From: Euperipatoides rowelli
Lineage: Eukaryota > Onychophora > Udeonychophora > Euonychophora > Peripatopsidae
Assembly: GCA_003024985.2 (NCBI GenBank)
Contig: PXIH01S0057395.1
Length of the DNA stretch: 10,077 nucleotides
Direction: 5' to 3' (one strand)
Part shown: positions 1 to 8,821 of the stretch, piece by piece
Position numbering within the stretch: position 1 is the stretch's first letter
How the letters are laid out: the number at the start of each line of letters is the position of its first letter
Notes under the pieces: generated by a model
What the model was told of the DNA's origin: nothing
What the model saw: the letters and a program-made list of their open reading frames with translations, nothing else
Databases searched by the model: none
Program-made: the position numbers and the translations under genes

Positions 1-934
1 ACAGCAGTGACAAAAGATGCAGACTTTTTTAATTATAATTTTGTTTGAAGTGACTCTCATAAACGTCTGAAAAACATTAAATCTTTTTCTGATTTCATTG
101 TCCTTCATAGAATTAGCCTCATCTTTAAATTTATTCTCAAATATTGTAAAATCAAAAACATGCTTAATTAAAAAAAATTCTTAATTTGCTCTGCCTACTT
201 TTTTATGATCTAAAGTGACAGGCCAATACTAAGAAGTTGTCAGACATTCAACTGCATCTTACACATCAACAGAGTAAACAAAGGTTGTCAGGAGGATTTG
301 TTGATGAAGAACTAGAAATGCTAAGTCTAATCTTCAATAGTAATTAAAAGATTCATAAGTTAAAAATCTCAGTTTTTTTATTATTGCATTTTTACTTTTA
401 TTTAAAAAAAACTTGGAAAATCAATTTTCATAGTAACCTAATTATTTAAATGAGCCAAGAAATGTACATGGTCTCATGACTTGAGGAAAGAGGCGAAGTA
501 AGAAGAACTGAGAGAGGTGTTAAGGAGAGATTACTAACATTTCAATTAATTAATGCAGAGTATAATAATGCTTCACAATAAAAGTTCTGTATTGAGATAT
601 TTTTCATCAGGCCAGAAGAGAATTGACATGTTCATCAGATTTGGACAAAACAAAGAGGTGGGGGTGACATAAATTTATGACTATGTTAATAGAAATTTAC
701 TAATTCATATTTTGAGAGAGAAATGAGTCAAATTGGGAAAACAAACTGAATTAACTAGCATGTTATTGAATAAAGAATTTAATAAAATTAATGGATATTT
801 TTATAACATATTAAAAAAATGTCTTAATAGAGAAAGTGGACAGGGGGGTAAAGGAGGGGGGGGGGGGTATCAGATTGCTTCACTCAGGAAGACCCCCCAA
901 CAATAAGTACAGGCCTTGACACTAAGTTTTTAGG
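1..934. other. AT-rich DNA without recognisable gene
   Basis: No reading frame here is long or protein-like on either strand, and I recognise no RNA gene. The stretch is A/T-rich with short poly-A and poly-T runs. Near its end it becomes G-rich, with a G6 run at about 843-848 and then G12 at 856-867, followed by a C-rich bit at about 893-898. I can assign no function. Confidence 0.7.
856..867. repeat. Oligo-G homopolymer (G12)
   Basis: Twelve consecutive G residues occur in an otherwise A/T-rich stretch, preceded by a G6 run some 10 bases upstream. Long G runs are rare in AT-rich DNA and could form G-rich secondary structure. Run length in homopolymers is also prone to sequencing error. A second G12 run occurs at 8840-8851. 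Confidence 0.9.
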
Positions 935-1313
935 CTGATGGCGAAATCTTGCCATCAATTAAAGCATACTGGCGGCACATGCAATATTCCAGCGGCAAAC
1001 ANAAAAATATAAAAACTTTAATAACCTGTACATTGTCAAAATTATAGTTAAACTAAGAATAATGTAATCTTTTTTTTAAATTTTATTTCTAAAGTTGTAT
1101 AAGCAAAGGTCATACTGAGAATGAATTGAACCACTAGAATTTTGTAAACTGTTAGTGGCCGATTAAAAATGAATCGACAGAAATTCGGACAGCAGCAGCT
1201 AAAGTTTTTTTATTATTATTTTTTTAATTGATGGCAAAAATATGCCATCAGTTGATAACAACTGACTGCATTTAATGCATTTTGCTTGGAATTTGTCCTG
1301 TTGCCGCCACTAG
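935..1313. repeat. Pair of oppositely oriented hairpin + GGCGGC modules
   Basis: Two short hairpins occur: TGATGGC...GCCATCA at 936-957 with an 8-nt loop, and TGATGGCA...TGCCATCA at 1229-1250 with a 6-nt loop. The first is followed by AATTAAA; the second is preceded by its complement, TTTAATT. Each hairpin is also followed by a GC-richer block. TGGCGGCA then AATATTCCA lies at about 974-992, and the reverse complement (TTGGAATTT then TGCCGCCA) at about 1283-1309. The modules are therefore homologous but inverted, about 290 bp apart, in A/T-rich filler. This resembles the ends of a short non-autonomous DNA element (MITE-like) or two insertions in opposite orientation. No transposase and no clear target-site duplication is visible. 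Confidence 0.45.
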
Positions 1314-1863
1314 TGTAGAACACTGAAGTAGATTGTTAAACTCATGATAGCCTAAGTATGAGGTGTACATTCTTAATTGCTAGCTGTAATTTGAATTCAT
1401 AATCTAATTATTGGGAACATTGTAAGTTGAGGGAAAAAAGGTATAGTCATTTCCCAAAATATTTGAACTGTGGAGATCACCTCCCTCAAAGTTTAATTTA
1501 ATTTCAATAGACACTATATTATTTAATTTAGAAAACTTTAAAATTGAACCAGTTTGTAATAAGCCAAATTCAAACTCATCTTGATCAAATCCCATCAATG
1601 TGGAACCATACTAAACTGAAGTTACCCAGCAGCAGAAATACATATCATGGCATTATCAGTGAGTCTCAAAACAATGACAGAGAAAAACTGTGTGAAAAAT
1701 TTATTAAAAGTTTTTGTATTTTTTAAAGGGAATTGCACCTTTTATTAACCTTTATTGAAAAAAAAATACAAGTTATAAGAAACGAAGGAGAGGAAATAAA
1801 AAAAAAAAAAACAAATAGATCAACATGTTGGAAACAATTTTAAATAATAAAAAAAGGAAATCA
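1314..1863. other. AT-rich DNA without recognisable gene
   Basis: Short open frames occur on both strands (minus about 1404-1598, plus about 1544-1726), but they overlap each other and match no family I recognise. They carry no convincing splice or initiation context. A poly-A rich stretch (about 1758-1812) precedes the first minisatellite. Confidence 0.6.
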
Positions 1864-2985
1864 CATTGTCTATACTATGGGACCTACTTGGTAACTGGTC
1901 CCAGTGGTTTTTTANAGGTCAAATTTCAAGTTTGTGCCCGGTTCGGAATTATGCTAAACGCTTAAGTGTCATTCCCCACCGCCATATAACTCCCAAAAAT
2001 CATTCTCCATTTGTGTTATCAATTAATAAAGTTATAACAAATTATCAAGTTTATAAAACAGTGAGTTGTCTCCAGGTATGTTTTTAAATATTAACCTTTC
2101 CATTGTCTACACTATGTAACCTATGTAAGTTTGTGCATTGTTTGGAACTATGCTAAACACTTTAAGGTCATTCTCCACCACCCACCTCGTGCCCAAAAAT
2201 CAAAAAGGCTATTTTCATTGTGTATACTATGCAACCTACCCAAATTTTATAAAACTGGCATATTTGTATAAATGCCAAATTTCAAGTTTGTGCCATGTTG
2301 GAAAGTATGATAAACACATCAAGGTCATTCCCCACCCCAACCTAACTCCAAAAATCAAAAAGTCTATTTCATTATCTACTATATGAACTTACCGATATGC
2401 CAAATTTCAAATTTGTGCCTTGTTGGGAAGTGTGATAAAGACTTCATGGTCATTCCACACCCCACCTCCAAAAATCAAAAAGTCAATTTCCTTGTCTACA
2501 ATTTGCAACCTAACCACATGCAAAATTTCAAGTTTATGCCATGTTGGGAAGTATGCTAAACATATAAGGGTCATTCCCCACCCCACCTCCAAAAATCAAA
2601 GGTCTAGTTTCATTGTCTACAATATGAAACCTACCCACATGGCAAATTTCAAGTTTGTGCCATGTTTGGAAGCATGCACAAAATTTGAGTGTGGGATGGG
2701 GTTGTCATACCCACCCCCCACCACACTACCAACAATTACAAAGTCTATTTTCATTGTCTACAATATAGAACTACCCACATGCCAAATTACAAGTTTGTAG
2801 CCTGTTGGGAAGTATGCTAAAAAGTTCAGGGTCATTTCACCAGCCCCCACACATCCCCCCCCCCAAAAAAAAAAAAACAAAAAAAAAAATCTAATTTTAT
2901 AATTTTTTAAGTGTCTACAATATGGAATCTACCCACATACAAATTTAAAGTTTGTGGGATGTTGGGAAGTATGCAAACATTTTGA
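1864..2985. repeat. Minisatellite array 1, ~120-124 bp unit, about 8 diverged copies
   Basis: A unit recurs in the order CATTGTCTACAATATG, then ACCTACCCACATGCCAAATT, then TCAAGTTTGTGCCATGTTGG, then GAAGTATGCTAAACA, then GGTCATTCCCCACCCC, then CCAAAAATCAAAAAGTC. The AAGTTTGTGCC-type box lies near 1928, 2127, 2281, 2405, 2526, 2646, 2785 and 2948. Central units are 120-124 bp apart. Outer ones are longer because of inserted A/T sequence, and one is expanded by a C10A13 tract. The short frames inside it (for example 2420-2800) are by-products of the repeat and do not stay in phase. I know of no function. Copies are diverged, so the array looks old. Confidence 0.85.
2855..2889. repeat. Composite homopolymer C10 A13 C A11
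   Basis: Inside a unit of array 1, the normal CCACCTCCAAAAATCAAAAA part has become ten C, thirteen A, one C and eleven A. The change explains much of the extra length of that unit. On the minus strand it reads T-run then G-run, the same order as the T18G12 tract at 8822-8851. Confidence 0.9.
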
Positions 2986-2999
2986 ACAGACATGCACTG

Positions 3000-3023
3000 C
3001 ACACACACACACACACACACACA
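3000..3023. repeat. (CA)12 microsatellite
   Basis: Twelve uninterrupted CA dinucleotides lie just beyond the last unit of minisatellite array 1. This type is common in animal genomes and is expected to vary in length between individuals. Confidence 0.95.
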
Positions 3024-3864
3024 GCCACAATTTTCACTTTTATAATATAGACAATTTGTACCACAGTGAAAACAATCAATTCTTGTGTGACACGCATTAA
3101 TTTTTTTTAGAAACTGCTATTAAAATTATGATTCTGAACTATGCAGTTCATTTATTAGTTGTAGGCTCACAAGTTTAGCTGTAATAAATAATTAAAATAA
3201 CATCGAATTTATTTAGCATGTCAAAGATATATCATTCTTCAAAAAGGTCATTAACTTTTCATCTTATAGATGAAATTACTTTATAGTGAAAATCAAATAT
3301 AATAAAAAGATTATAAATGGCCAGGTAGTAAAAAGGTGAGAAGATTAATTACTAATTTAATTAATTAAAAGAGCATGAAGTTAAGAGAGAAAAAAAACAC
3401 TTATTAAGTTTTTCATTTGAAATGATGAAAAAAAATTTGCATAGAGCTGGCACTGCTTTAAATGAAGAATAATTCAATTGATGATATAACAAAAGATTAA
3501 ATGATAGCTTGAACATAAACTGTTAACAAGAAAAGCAAACAGAGAAATATTCAAATGCTTACAATTCACAAAGCACTAAATTATAAAAAAACAAAACAAA
3601 AGAAAAAAATAAGGATAACTAACATTTGAAATAAAATTAGAGTAAACTCTTATTTTCTATTAATAATTTTAATAATGTAAATATCAAAAAATTTCTGGAG
3701 GGCACAGGTAGGCTATGATTGAGCAACTAACAGGTATGGTGGATTAAACAACACCAAGACAGGAACTACTGGAAAAAATCATTTATTCCAACTCCCAAAA
3801 ATAATTGTATGCAAAAGAATAGAATAACAGATACTCCAAAACATAAATAAAAGTATATAATATA
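3024..3864. other. AT-rich spacer between the two arrays
   Basis: This stretch holds no credible reading frame or RNA gene. It is A-rich on the plus strand, with several poly-A runs and TTAATTAATTA-type tracts. I see no repeat unit shared with the flanking arrays. Confidence 0.7.
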
Positions 3865-4404
3865 AGGGTGGGAGGAGTTGCAAGTCTGAAGATGATGAGA
3901 CATGGCCTGCCTGCTGCACAATTTGGCATGACATGCAAATCAGAAGCCCACAATACAGGGGTTAGAGTGGTTGCAGTATGGCCATGATGACACTTGGCAT
4001 TCCATCTTCACATGCTGCATGACATGCATATCAGAAGCACACAATACAGGGGTTGGAGTGGTTGCAATATGGCCATGATGAAACGTGGCATTCCAGCTAC
4101 ACATGTGGCATGGCAAGCATATCAGAAGCACACAATACAGGGGTTGGAGTGGTTGCAATTTGGCCATGATCAAACTTGGCATTCCAGCTGCACATGTGGC
4201 ATGGCAAGCATATCATAAGCACACAATACAGGGGTTGGAGTGGTTGCAGTATGGCCATAATGAGACTTGGCATCCAGCTGCACATGCTGGCATGACATGC
4301 ATATCAGAAGCACACAATACGGGGGTTGGAGTGGTTGCAGTATGGCCATGATGACACTTGGCATTCCAGCTGCACATGCTGGCATGACATACATATCAGA
4401 AGCA

Positions 4405-4800
4405 AACAATATAGGGGTGCATGACATTCTGCTGTACATTCTAGCAAGACAAGCTTATCGCATACAATACAGGAGTTGGAGTGGGGCTTAAGTCTGGCCT
4501 TGACAAGGCCAGACATTCCAGCTGCACATTCTCAAGCAGATCAGAAGCACACAATCTGGGGTGCATGGCATTTAGATGTGCATTTTGGCATATCAAAAAC
4601 CCACAATTCATGGGTTGGAATGGGGCGTAAGTCAGGCCATGACAAGGCTTAGAATTTCAGATGCAAATGGTGGCATTACAATCATATAAGAAGCATACAA
4701 TATGGGGGTTGGATAAGGTGCAAGTTGGCATGACAAGGCATGGCATTTCAGCTGTACATCTGACATGACAAGAATATCAGGTTGAAGTGGTTGCAGTATG
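4405..4800. repeat. Divergent sub-block of array 2 with shortened units
   Basis: Here the regular 91-bp spacing breaks down. Several units lose the GTTGGAGTGGTTGCAG...GAGGCT part and read GGGGTGCATGGCATT instead (about 4414 and 4558; again near 5764), giving units of about 60 bp. Others carry a variant half reading GTTGGAGTGGGGCTTAAGTC where normal units have GTTGCAGTATGG. These are older or separately evolved subtypes embedded between blocks of ordinary units. Confidence 0.65.
4492..4514. repeat. Perfect 23-nt palindrome in an array-2 variant unit
   Basis: The arm GTCTGGCCTTG is followed by a single A and then CAAGGCCAGAC, an exact 11-bp inverted repeat with a 1-nt centre. The equivalent place in the next variant unit (about 4632-4650, GTCAGGCCATGACAAGGCT) is only partly symmetrical, so the perfect symmetry belongs to this copy. 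Confidence 0.9.
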
Positions 4801-5021
4801 GCCATGATGAGGTTTGCCATTCCAGTTGAACGTTCTGTCATGACAAGCATATCAGAAGCAAATAAGACAGAGGTTGGAGTGGTTGCAGTATGGGCATGAC
4901 GAGGCTTGCCATTCCAGCTGAACATTCTGTCATGACAAGCATATCAGAATCAAACAAGACAGGGATTGGAGTGGTTGCAGTATGGGCATGAAAGGCTTGC
5001 CATTCCAGCTGCACATTCTGT

Positions 5022-5311
5022 GATGACAAACATATCAGAAGTAAACAATACAGGATTTAGAGTGTTTGCAGTATGGTCAGAAGCAAACATTACAGGGGTT
5101 GGAGTGGTTGCAGTATTGTCATGATAAAGCTTATCATTCCAGCTGCACATTCTGGCATGACAAGCATACCAGAAGCAAACAATACAGGGTTTTGGAGTGG
5201 TTGCAGTATGGCCATGACTAGGCTGCACATTCTAGGATGACAAACATATCATAAGTAAACAATACAGGATTTAGAGTGTTCGCAGTATGGTCAGAAGCAA
5301 ACATTACAGGA
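5022..5311. repeat. 214-bp higher-order duplication inside array 2
   Basis: The stretch GATGACAAACATATC, then AGTAAACAATACAGGATTTA, then GAGTGTT, GCAGTATGGTCAGAAG and CAAACATTACAGG occurs twice with almost no change. CAGGATTTAGAG is at 5051 and again at 5265. Each copy includes a 42-bp truncated unit in which GCAGTATGG runs straight into TCAGAAGC, skipping about half of the normal unit. The offset of 214 equals units of 42, 92 and 80 bp, so a three-unit block was duplicated as one piece. Confidence 0.8.
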
Positions 5312-6043
5312 TTTGAAGTGCTTGCAGTATGGTCATGATGAAACTTGGCATTCCAGCTGCACATTCTGGCNTGACAAGCATATTAAAAGCAAACAATACA
5401 GGATTTGAAGTGGTTGCAGTATGGTCATGGTGAGGCTTGCCATTCCAGCTGCACATTCTGGCATGACAAGCATATCCGATGCACACAATACAAGGGTTGG
5501 AGTGGTTGCAGTATGGCCTTGATGAGGCTTGGCATTGCAGCTGCACATTCTGGCACAAGTATGTCAGAAACACACAATATGGGGGTTGGAATAGTTGTAG
5601 TATGGCCATGAAGAGGCTTGGCATTCAAGCTGCACATTCTGGCATGACAAGCATGTCAGAAACACACAATATGGGGTTGGAGTGGTTCAGTATGGCCATG
5701 ATGAGGCTTGGCATTTCAGCTGCACATTCTGGCATGACATGCATATCAAAAGTACACAATATTAGGGTGCATGGCATTCTAGCTGTAGATTCTGGCCTGA
5801 AAGCATATAAGACACACACAATACAGAAGTTGTAGTGGGCCGCAAGCATGTCAGAAGCACACAATATGTGAGTTGGAGTGGTTGCAGTGTGGTGAAGATG
5901 AAGCTTGGCCTTCTAGCTGCAAATGCTGGCATGACAAGCATATAGAAGTACACAATATGGGAGTTGGAGTGGTTGCAGTATTGCCATGATGAGGCTTGGC
6001 ATTCCATCTGCTATATTCTGGAATGACAAGCATGTCAGAAGAA

Positions 6044-6599
6044 GTCAAGAGGAAATTATTTGAATACTAGTGACAGACATTCATCATCAAGATGCATCTG
6101 AGTACAATATATGTCCACTGGACTGTAGTAGAATAAATGAACTCGTGAAAAAAATTTTTTAGCATTCAGGCATATACCTTGTAGACTATGCTTATGAGAT
6201 TATTCTTGGTGTACAATGGTCAGCTGAGTCAAAGCTATAGAGAATAAAGATTCTTCCAACACTTAATTCCTGAATATAAATATTAAGGAAAACAATTTAG
6301 AGCAATATATAATCCTCTGGAAGTTAAATGAAGCTGGTGTTGATAACATTCAATTAATTTAATGAATAACTTCAACAATTTTTGTAATGGATTTTACTTT
6401 TAAATAAAAAAAAAAATAAGTAAAAACAAGTTATACAAAATGACAAACTTTTATGTGCATTTAAAAATTAGAAAATAAATTTATTTTCCAATATAAATTG
6501 TATTAGATTGTGATGAGAGAAAAAAAAGGCAAATAATTGGGCTTTTCAGTAAAATATTATCACTCCTTTTATTTTTAACACTCAATCTGATACAGTTTG
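6044..6599. other. AT-rich DNA without recognisable gene
   Basis: This is the transition from array 2 to the retroelement region. There are poly-A runs (about 6407-6416 and 6520-6527) and a self-complementary A7T6 tract near 6149-6161. I see no credible frame, RNA gene or repeat unit. Confidence 0.65.
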
Positions 6600-6633
6600 G
6601 GTTGGAAAATGCTTTTTTTTTTTTATGTTTTTA

Positions 6634-6643
6634 GTACCGGTAC
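6634..6643. repeat. Perfect palindrome GTACCGGTAC
   Basis: This is a 10-bp exact palindrome in strongly T-rich surroundings, just after a T12 run. It contains the only CCGG in its neighbourhood. It could be a chance site, a footprint of a short palindromic element, or a binding site. Confidence 0.5.
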
Positions 6644-7015
6644 GAATAAGAAAACTGTAATACTGAAAAACTTGTTTTTTTAGTTCTTTTTAATTGCTAA
6701 AAACAAAACTATTTGGTCATCTGTGTATCAGTGGTCCAATTTCTTTCTAAATTATTATATGCCTTTTGAGAAAAACTTTGTGGTATATCATTCCCATGAG
6801 TCTCCTCTTGCAAGATGGTCGCTCAGGGGAATGGTCTCTCACAATAAATTATTTGAGGTATGTATTAGAATTATTGGTTCTTTTCTTTATGCTCATTTAT
6901 TTAAGTAGTTTGTCATGCAAAGCAAATAGTGTTCTTTTGAAAATATTTTGGAACTGTAAAAGTAAAATTGTATATGGTCATTCGTTTCGAGTAAACGTTG
7001 TAGTTGAAGTCGGCA

Positions 7016-7024
7016 AAGATGGCG
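7016..7024 (+). promoter_or_regulatory. YY1-like AAGATGGCG motif upstream of ORF1
   Basis: AAGATGGCG matches the core of the YY1 site that positions transcription starts in human L1 and occurs near 5' ends of other retroelements. It lies about 65 bases before the preferred ORF1 start. The embedded ATG (7019) also has A at -3 and G at +4, so the match could instead be a translation-start context. Function in this copy is inference. Confidence 0.3.
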
Positions 7025-7089
7025 TATTCAATTTTTAAAATATGTTTGAATTTGTCTTATCTTTCGAATTTGAACTCTCAGCATTAAGC

Positions 7090-8109
7090 ATGGCATATAA
7101 TTCTACGAACCACAATTACAAAGAGAGGTTAATTAATAACCTTCAGCGTTACTTAACTTTAGTATCTGAAATTTCTACAGTTTATTCTATCAGTGATAGC
7201 GAGAATAACGCTAAAAGGATACATGATAATAATATTATCAACCTTTTAGAAGCCCTTGGAATATTGGAAGGATTAGTCAAATTAAGTTTTTTTGAATTCC
7301 CCTCATATAAATTCATTCAATTTGAAAAAAGGAGCAGCTTGTTAATTTTAAGGAACAATTTAAAAGGTTTGATGATTTCTATGTCTTTATGGCTGACATC
7401 TTACTTTGAACAGCATATGGCAAGATTTTCTATTAACTGGATGCCTTTATATATTATATAAAATGAATTGAAAGACATTATGAAAGAATATGGGGAAGTT
7501 ATCAATATTAAGCCGACTATAAGAAAGATTAATGATAAAAAGTCTTAACTCCAGCATATGTTACTATGTTTTTAAAGGATGGCATTGAAGCAAACACATT
7601 ACCTAACTTAATAGCTTCTAAAGGAAATGTACATGGTTGGATACACATGCATTCAAGGCAAAGTGTAGCTATGTTATAAATGCACATTTCCATCTCATAC
7701 CATTAAAGATTGTAAATATGCATGGTGTTTCAAATGTAAAGGCCATCATTTACCTAATCATCAGTGCATATCTAGTTATAGCAATGCTTTGAAGGCTAAA
7801 GAACAAGTCAATGATGCTCAACTTAATGTTGTGTTAGCGCCTAATGATCCAAATAAAGGTAAAGAAAACAAAGGTTTGAAAGCGATGGAAAGTGGATTAG
7901 CTTCTTACCTGGAAAATTTATCGCAAAATAAGGAAGATTTTATAATTGTTTCTGAAGCGAATGATGCTGTCAATAATAGTAATTCAGTAGATATTTTACA
8001 GTTAGCGATGGATTCTACTCTGATTCAATCCAATATTGGTTCAGGCGATGGTAATAGTCACAGTAATGTTGTTCTTGATAAGAAACAGAAAATAGCTGAA
8101 GATGGTTGA
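7090..8109 (+). pseudogene. Degenerate LINE ORF1 (gag-like, RRM-like stretch and two zinc knuckles)
   Basis: ORF1 proteins of many non-LTR retrotransposons coat the element RNA and are needed for mobility. I prefer the ATG at 7090 (MAYNSTNHNY) over the in-frame one at 7042, because it has A at -3 and G at +4. About residues 50-145 look like an RRM-type fold region. The segment NELKDIMKEYGEVINI (about 7465-7512) fits the helix and second strand of such a domain, as inferred from pattern. Two knuckles follow at 7672-7767. After them comes a polar, Asn/Lys-rich tail ending at the TGA at 8107-8109. The copy is dead: TAA at 7459, a frame change (frame 1 to 3) near 7535-7545, a change back near 7615-7630, and TAG at 7666. 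The frame-3 piece TPAYVTMFLKDGIEANTLPN joins the domains in order. The family is clear from the knuckles plus the downstream endonuclease; the clade is not. Confidence 0.75.
7672..7767 (+). other. Double CCHC zinc-knuckle coding segment of ORF1
   Basis: Two knuckles lie back to back in frame. The first is CYKCTFPSHTIKDC, an exact CX2CX4HX4C retroviral-type knuckle. Four residues later comes CFKCKGHHLPNHQC, which fits CX2CX3HX5C with the histidine one position early, a spacing also seen in gag-like ORF1 proteins of LINEs. All metal-binding residues are intact, although a stop sits only two codons upstream (7666-7668). In the family these knuckles bind single-stranded nucleic acid. Confidence 0.85.
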
Positions 8110-8515
8110 TATGACTGTGAGTGATCGCATATTATTACACATTAACCTTTTATTTGACCTGTATCTTACAGGTGAGTTCTTTTTTTGTTTTGACTTTTTA
8201 CAATCATATATTCCATAAGAATTGACATGGTTTTCTTGTTAAGATATATTATTTATTTTTGGTATTTGGCTTTTAGAACCTCTTTTTTCAAAGTTATTTG
8301 TGTATTACGGTTCTTAATTTACAAGAAAAAAAACTATATTTGTTGTATTTTGATCGTTAAAATAATGATTTTGTTTATCATGATTTTCGTTGGTATTTTT
8401 TTCTTGGTACACTGTAACATTTTGTTAATTAGATGGTAATTGAAATATGGGATCTGTATTTTTGTTAATGTTTTTTTTTTTTTATGGTTTTGAGTTACAT
8501 GCAATTATTTTTGAA
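8110..8515 (+). other. T-rich inter-ORF region of the LINE remnant
   Basis: About 400 bases separate the end of ORF1 from the ORF2 ATG. The stretch is strongly T-rich, with a T13 run near 8471-8483. An open frame at 8227-8439 translates to an almost wholly hydrophobic peptide, which is what T-rich DNA gives by default (TTT, ATT, TTA codons), so I do not call it a gene. Part of the length may be decayed ORF1 or ORF2 sequence. Confidence 0.45.
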
Positions 8516-8821
8516 ATGAGCCTAAGCTTAGATAATATTAAATGCTGTACCCTGAATGCTCAGGGGCTTAATAATTATAACAAAAGAAACATCTCGCTAA
8601 TATTTTATATAAAAATGATGTAGAATTGGCTTTTATACAGGAAGTAAAACTTAAAAAGAACGCTAATTACAATTTATCTATGTTTGCTAATAACTTTCAC
8701 ATGTTTAATTCATTTGCTTTATCAGCTAAACGTGGCATAATTATTTTAATTTTGAAAAGTTTAATTATTGCTGATGTTAATATAATAATTTCTGAACATA
8801 ATTTACTGTTATTATCATAAA

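Larger units (their letters stand above)
3865..6043. repeat. Minisatellite array 2, 91-bp basic unit, about two dozen copies
   Basis: The unit reads approximately GGTTGGAGTGGTTGCAGTAT, GGCCATGATGAGGCTTGGCA, TTCCAGCTGCACATTCTGGC, ATGACAAGCATATCAGAAGC, ACACAATACAG. The AGAAG box recurs at 3942, 4033, 4124, 4215 (as ATAAG), 4306 and 4398, which is spacing 91, 91, 91, 91, 92. Later copies are more variable. Most full units carry the palindromes ATGGCCAT and CAGCTG (an E-box sequence). Because 91 is not a multiple of three, the many short frames on both strands shift with each copy, so this is not a repeat protein. The array contains divergent and shortened units, listed separately. No unique spacers separate the units, so it is not CRISPR-like. 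Confidence 0.93.
6600..7089 (+). other. Possible 5' leader of the LINE remnant
   Basis: This stretch upstream of ORF1 has no recognisable protein. The short overlapping frames at about 6723-6908 and 6766-7038 show no family motifs. It contains a T12 run (6613-6624), a perfect 10-bp palindrome GTACCGGTAC (6634-6643), and two AAGATGG sequences at 6812-6818 and 7016-7022. The second extends to AAGATGGCG, which matches the known YY1 core found near the 5' end of some LINEs. The ATG within that second site opens a frame of 22 codons that stops before the ORF1 start. The true 5' end of the element cannot be placed by eye. Calling this a leader is inference from position. Confidence 0.3.

Noticed and set aside
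1404-1598. Minus-strand frame of 64 codons with fairly protein-like composition
   Set aside because: It could be a terminal exon, but it has no family match, no convincing splice acceptor and no partner exon in the window. It is overlapped by an equally open plus-strand frame.
2138-2800. Open frames in minisatellite array 1 on both strands
   Set aside because: They follow the repeat units, change phase between copies and contain no recognisable domain.
3865-6043. CRISPR-like array
   Set aside because: The whole 91-bp unit is repeated and no unique spacers separate short repeats. The context is eukaryotic.
3940-6048. Many overlapping open frames on both strands of array 2
   Set aside because: The unit length (91) is not divisible by three, so frames rotate through the copies. 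The translated peptides are the same repeat in different phases, not a protein.
6723-7038. Two overlapping frames upstream of ORF1
   Set aside because: They show no motif, overlap in different phases and are best explained as leader sequence of the LINE remnant or chance.
8227-8439. 70-codon open frame giving a very hydrophobic peptide
   Set aside because: The T-rich strand yields Phe, Ile and Leu codons by default. There is no family motif, and the frame lies between two retroelement ORFs. It is more likely inter-ORF sequence than a membrane protein.
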